IMG/VR virus record: IMGVR_UViG_3300006919_000123
Coordinates: 1 to 41,013 of that record
Direction: 5' to 3' (one strand)
Length of the DNA: 41,013 nt
Source of the DNA: a virus
The position numbers were made by a program, and so were the translations under genes. The notes below the pieces were generated by a model. That model was not told the origin of the DNA, did no database searches, and saw nothing but the letters and a program-made list of their open reading frames with translations. Each line of letters opens with the position of its first letter. The stretch's first letter is position 1. Below are positions 40,188-41,013 of the stretch, piece by piece.

Positions 40188-40634
40188 TCATGCAATCCGA
40201 ATAATAGCGTTAGAGGCATCAGCCGTTGGAAAGACGATGGTAAAGTCTCCCGAACTAGATGACTTGTCAGCTCCAAAATCCAAAACAAGCACTGTATCGG
40301 TCGTTGAAGTCGCGCCGCCGGTAGTTGTATTGTAAATTAAAGCGCCACGAGCCGTGATTGATGATGATCCAAAAGTCAGATCGGCAAAATCAGTTAGTGC
40401 CGTTGTTCCTGACGTGGTGGGGGTGACGTTGGTGAGCGCACCACCTCCAGCCGAGTACCCAGTGCCCGAGACTTCGTTGGAGGTCGTGTAGGCGGTTGTG
40501 GCCGCATTAAAACTGGCGCTGTTGGTGTACATTGCCAGCTTAAAGCTGTCGCCGCTAGAGGCAGTAAAGTTGTGTGAACCTACAAGCAATTCTTGCTTGA
40601 ATGATGTACACATGTAGTTTCCGCTAAAAGCCAT
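40188..40634 (-). CDS. Small virion structural protein (148 aa)
   Basis: The product (start MAFSGNYMCTSFKQELLVGS) has the pattern 'FKQELL-x-GSHNFTAS-x-GDSFKLAMYTNSAS', then 'EVSGTGYSAGGGALTNVTPT', then 'DFADLTFGSSSITARGALIYNTT', common to small phage structural proteins in fibre regions. It is beta-rich, uncharged and without enzymatic residues. It lies 2 bases after the end of the preceding 92-residue gene and is likely co-translated with it. Confidence 0.7.
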   Translation of the reverse strand: MAFSGNYMCTSFKQELLVGSHNFTASSGDSFKLAMYTNSASFNAATTAYTTSNEVSGTGYSAGGGALTNVTPTTSGTTALTDFADLTFGSSSITARGALIYNTTTGGATSTTDTVLVLDFGADKSSSSGDFTIVFPTADASNAIIRIA

Positions 40635-40635
40635 A

Positions 40636-40914
40636 TCAAAGTCTCCTGATGAGTTCGGCTAGGTCTTTTTGCCCCGCATCACACAGAGCGTTGTAAACAG
40701 TGGTTCGGTCGCTTTTTATGGCTTCCTTCATGTAATAGACAAGGAGCTTCCTAATGTCGGCTCTAAATGCCTCTGCCTGCGCCCGGACTTCTGGGGCGGC
40801 GCTTTCTGCTATTGAGACAATCTTATCTAGACATCTCTCAGCAATTTCTTCTGGGGTAAACCCTCTGTTGGACGTTGTTTGCACAAACACGTTCCCAACT
40901 GCGGCGTCAATCAT
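40636..40914 (-). CDS. Small helical phage protein (92 aa)
   Basis: The product (start MIDAAVGNVFVQTTSNRGFT) has GFTPEEIAERCLDKIVSIAES at residues about 18-38, then a helix and KEAIKSDRTTVYNALCDAGQ. This is the pattern of a small conserved phage protein usually encoded beside fibre genes. Its start overlaps the stop of the upstream truncated gene (ATGA). Function is unknown; it could be a connector or assembly factor. Confidence 0.65.
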   Translation of the reverse strand: MIDAAVGNVFVQTTSNRGFTPEEIAERCLDKIVSIAESAAPEVRAQAEAFRADIRKLLVYYMKEAIKSDRTTVYNALCDAGQKDLAELIRRL

Positions 40915-41013
40915 CCTCTAGGCTTCCTTACTTCTCCGGAGCGATAGCTGTCTGTGGTGCTATATCCCTCGCCCAACTGTTCTAACTTGCCGAGCGCCTC
41001 CATGTACCGTTGC
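40911..41013 (-). CDS. C-terminal end of a structural-region gene (5' truncated)
   Basis: A leftward frame is open through the right edge of the window and ends TGA at 40911-40913, overlapping the next ATG. The visible residues (QRYMEALGKLEQLGEGYSTT, then DSYRSGEVRKPRG) form a helical, charged tail. The family cannot be told from 33 residues. The coupled overlap and the direction place it upstream in the late operon. Confidence 0.5.
   Translation of the reverse strand, partial: QRYMEALGKLEQLGEGYSTTDSYRSGEVRKPRG

Noticed and set aside
1-41013. tRNA genes, integrase, lysogeny repressor module
   Set aside because: No cloverleaf sequence, recombinase motif or CI-like repressor was found; the short HTH proteins alone do not show lysogeny.

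Overview
The window is a 41 kb piece of a tailed double-stranded DNA phage (Caudoviricetes). Both ends cut through genes. The style of several virion genes (a protein of about 2,500 residues with an embedded zincin, GNAT genes beside it, small beta-rich fibre proteins, a kelch-like propeller pair) resembles uncultured marine phages. Host, morphology and name cannot be fixed from the sequence. No terminase, portal, capsid, DNA polymerase, integrase, tRNA or CRISPR array is visible, so head genes probably lie beyond the right edge and lysogeny is not supported here.

Layout. (1) 1-4246, rightward: the end of a MoxR/CobS-like AAA+ ATPase and an HExxH plus VWA partner, a strong terminator, then a promoter region driving a train of tiny, tightly overlapped probable early genes (zinc-binding, HTH, SANT-like, membrane). 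(2) 4247-4334: a convergent junction with a long imperfect hairpin. (3) 4335-8206, leftward: small membrane protein, PD-(D/E)XK-like nuclease, DUF3310 protein, an unknown gene, T7 gp4-like primase-helicase, a gene-free control region (7438-7611) with a long CTAG-studded palindrome, an unknown gene and a RusA resolvase. (4) 8257-11792, rightward: a recombination operon with RecB-like exonuclease, DUF1071/Sak3-type annealing protein, a protein ending in an SSB-type acidic tip, a YbcO-like HNH nuclease and a NinB-like protein. (5) 11782-41013, leftward: late genes. Read in transcription order from the right edge they are fibre and adhesin genes (40.9-31.7 kb), holin, micro-ORFs and M15 endolysin (31.7-30.6 kb), virion proteins including a 1,168-residue one, two GNAT genes, two probable injected or internal proteins, the 2,489-residue polyvalent metallopeptidase and an HTH-metallophosphoesterase.

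How it fits together. Regions 3 and 4 form a replication and recombination factory: the primase-helicase opens and primes DNA, the exonuclease and annealing protein recombine ends, and RusA and YbcO-type nucleases resolve or trim intermediates. Region 5 builds the tail and adsorption apparatus, lyses the cell and probably supplies proteins ejected with the DNA. The most unusual items are the symmetric CTAG palindrome upstream of the primase-helicase with an oppositely oriented terminator, the AAA+/zincin-VWA pair, the giant polyvalent protein, and two paralogous six-repeat propeller proteins in the fibre cluster.
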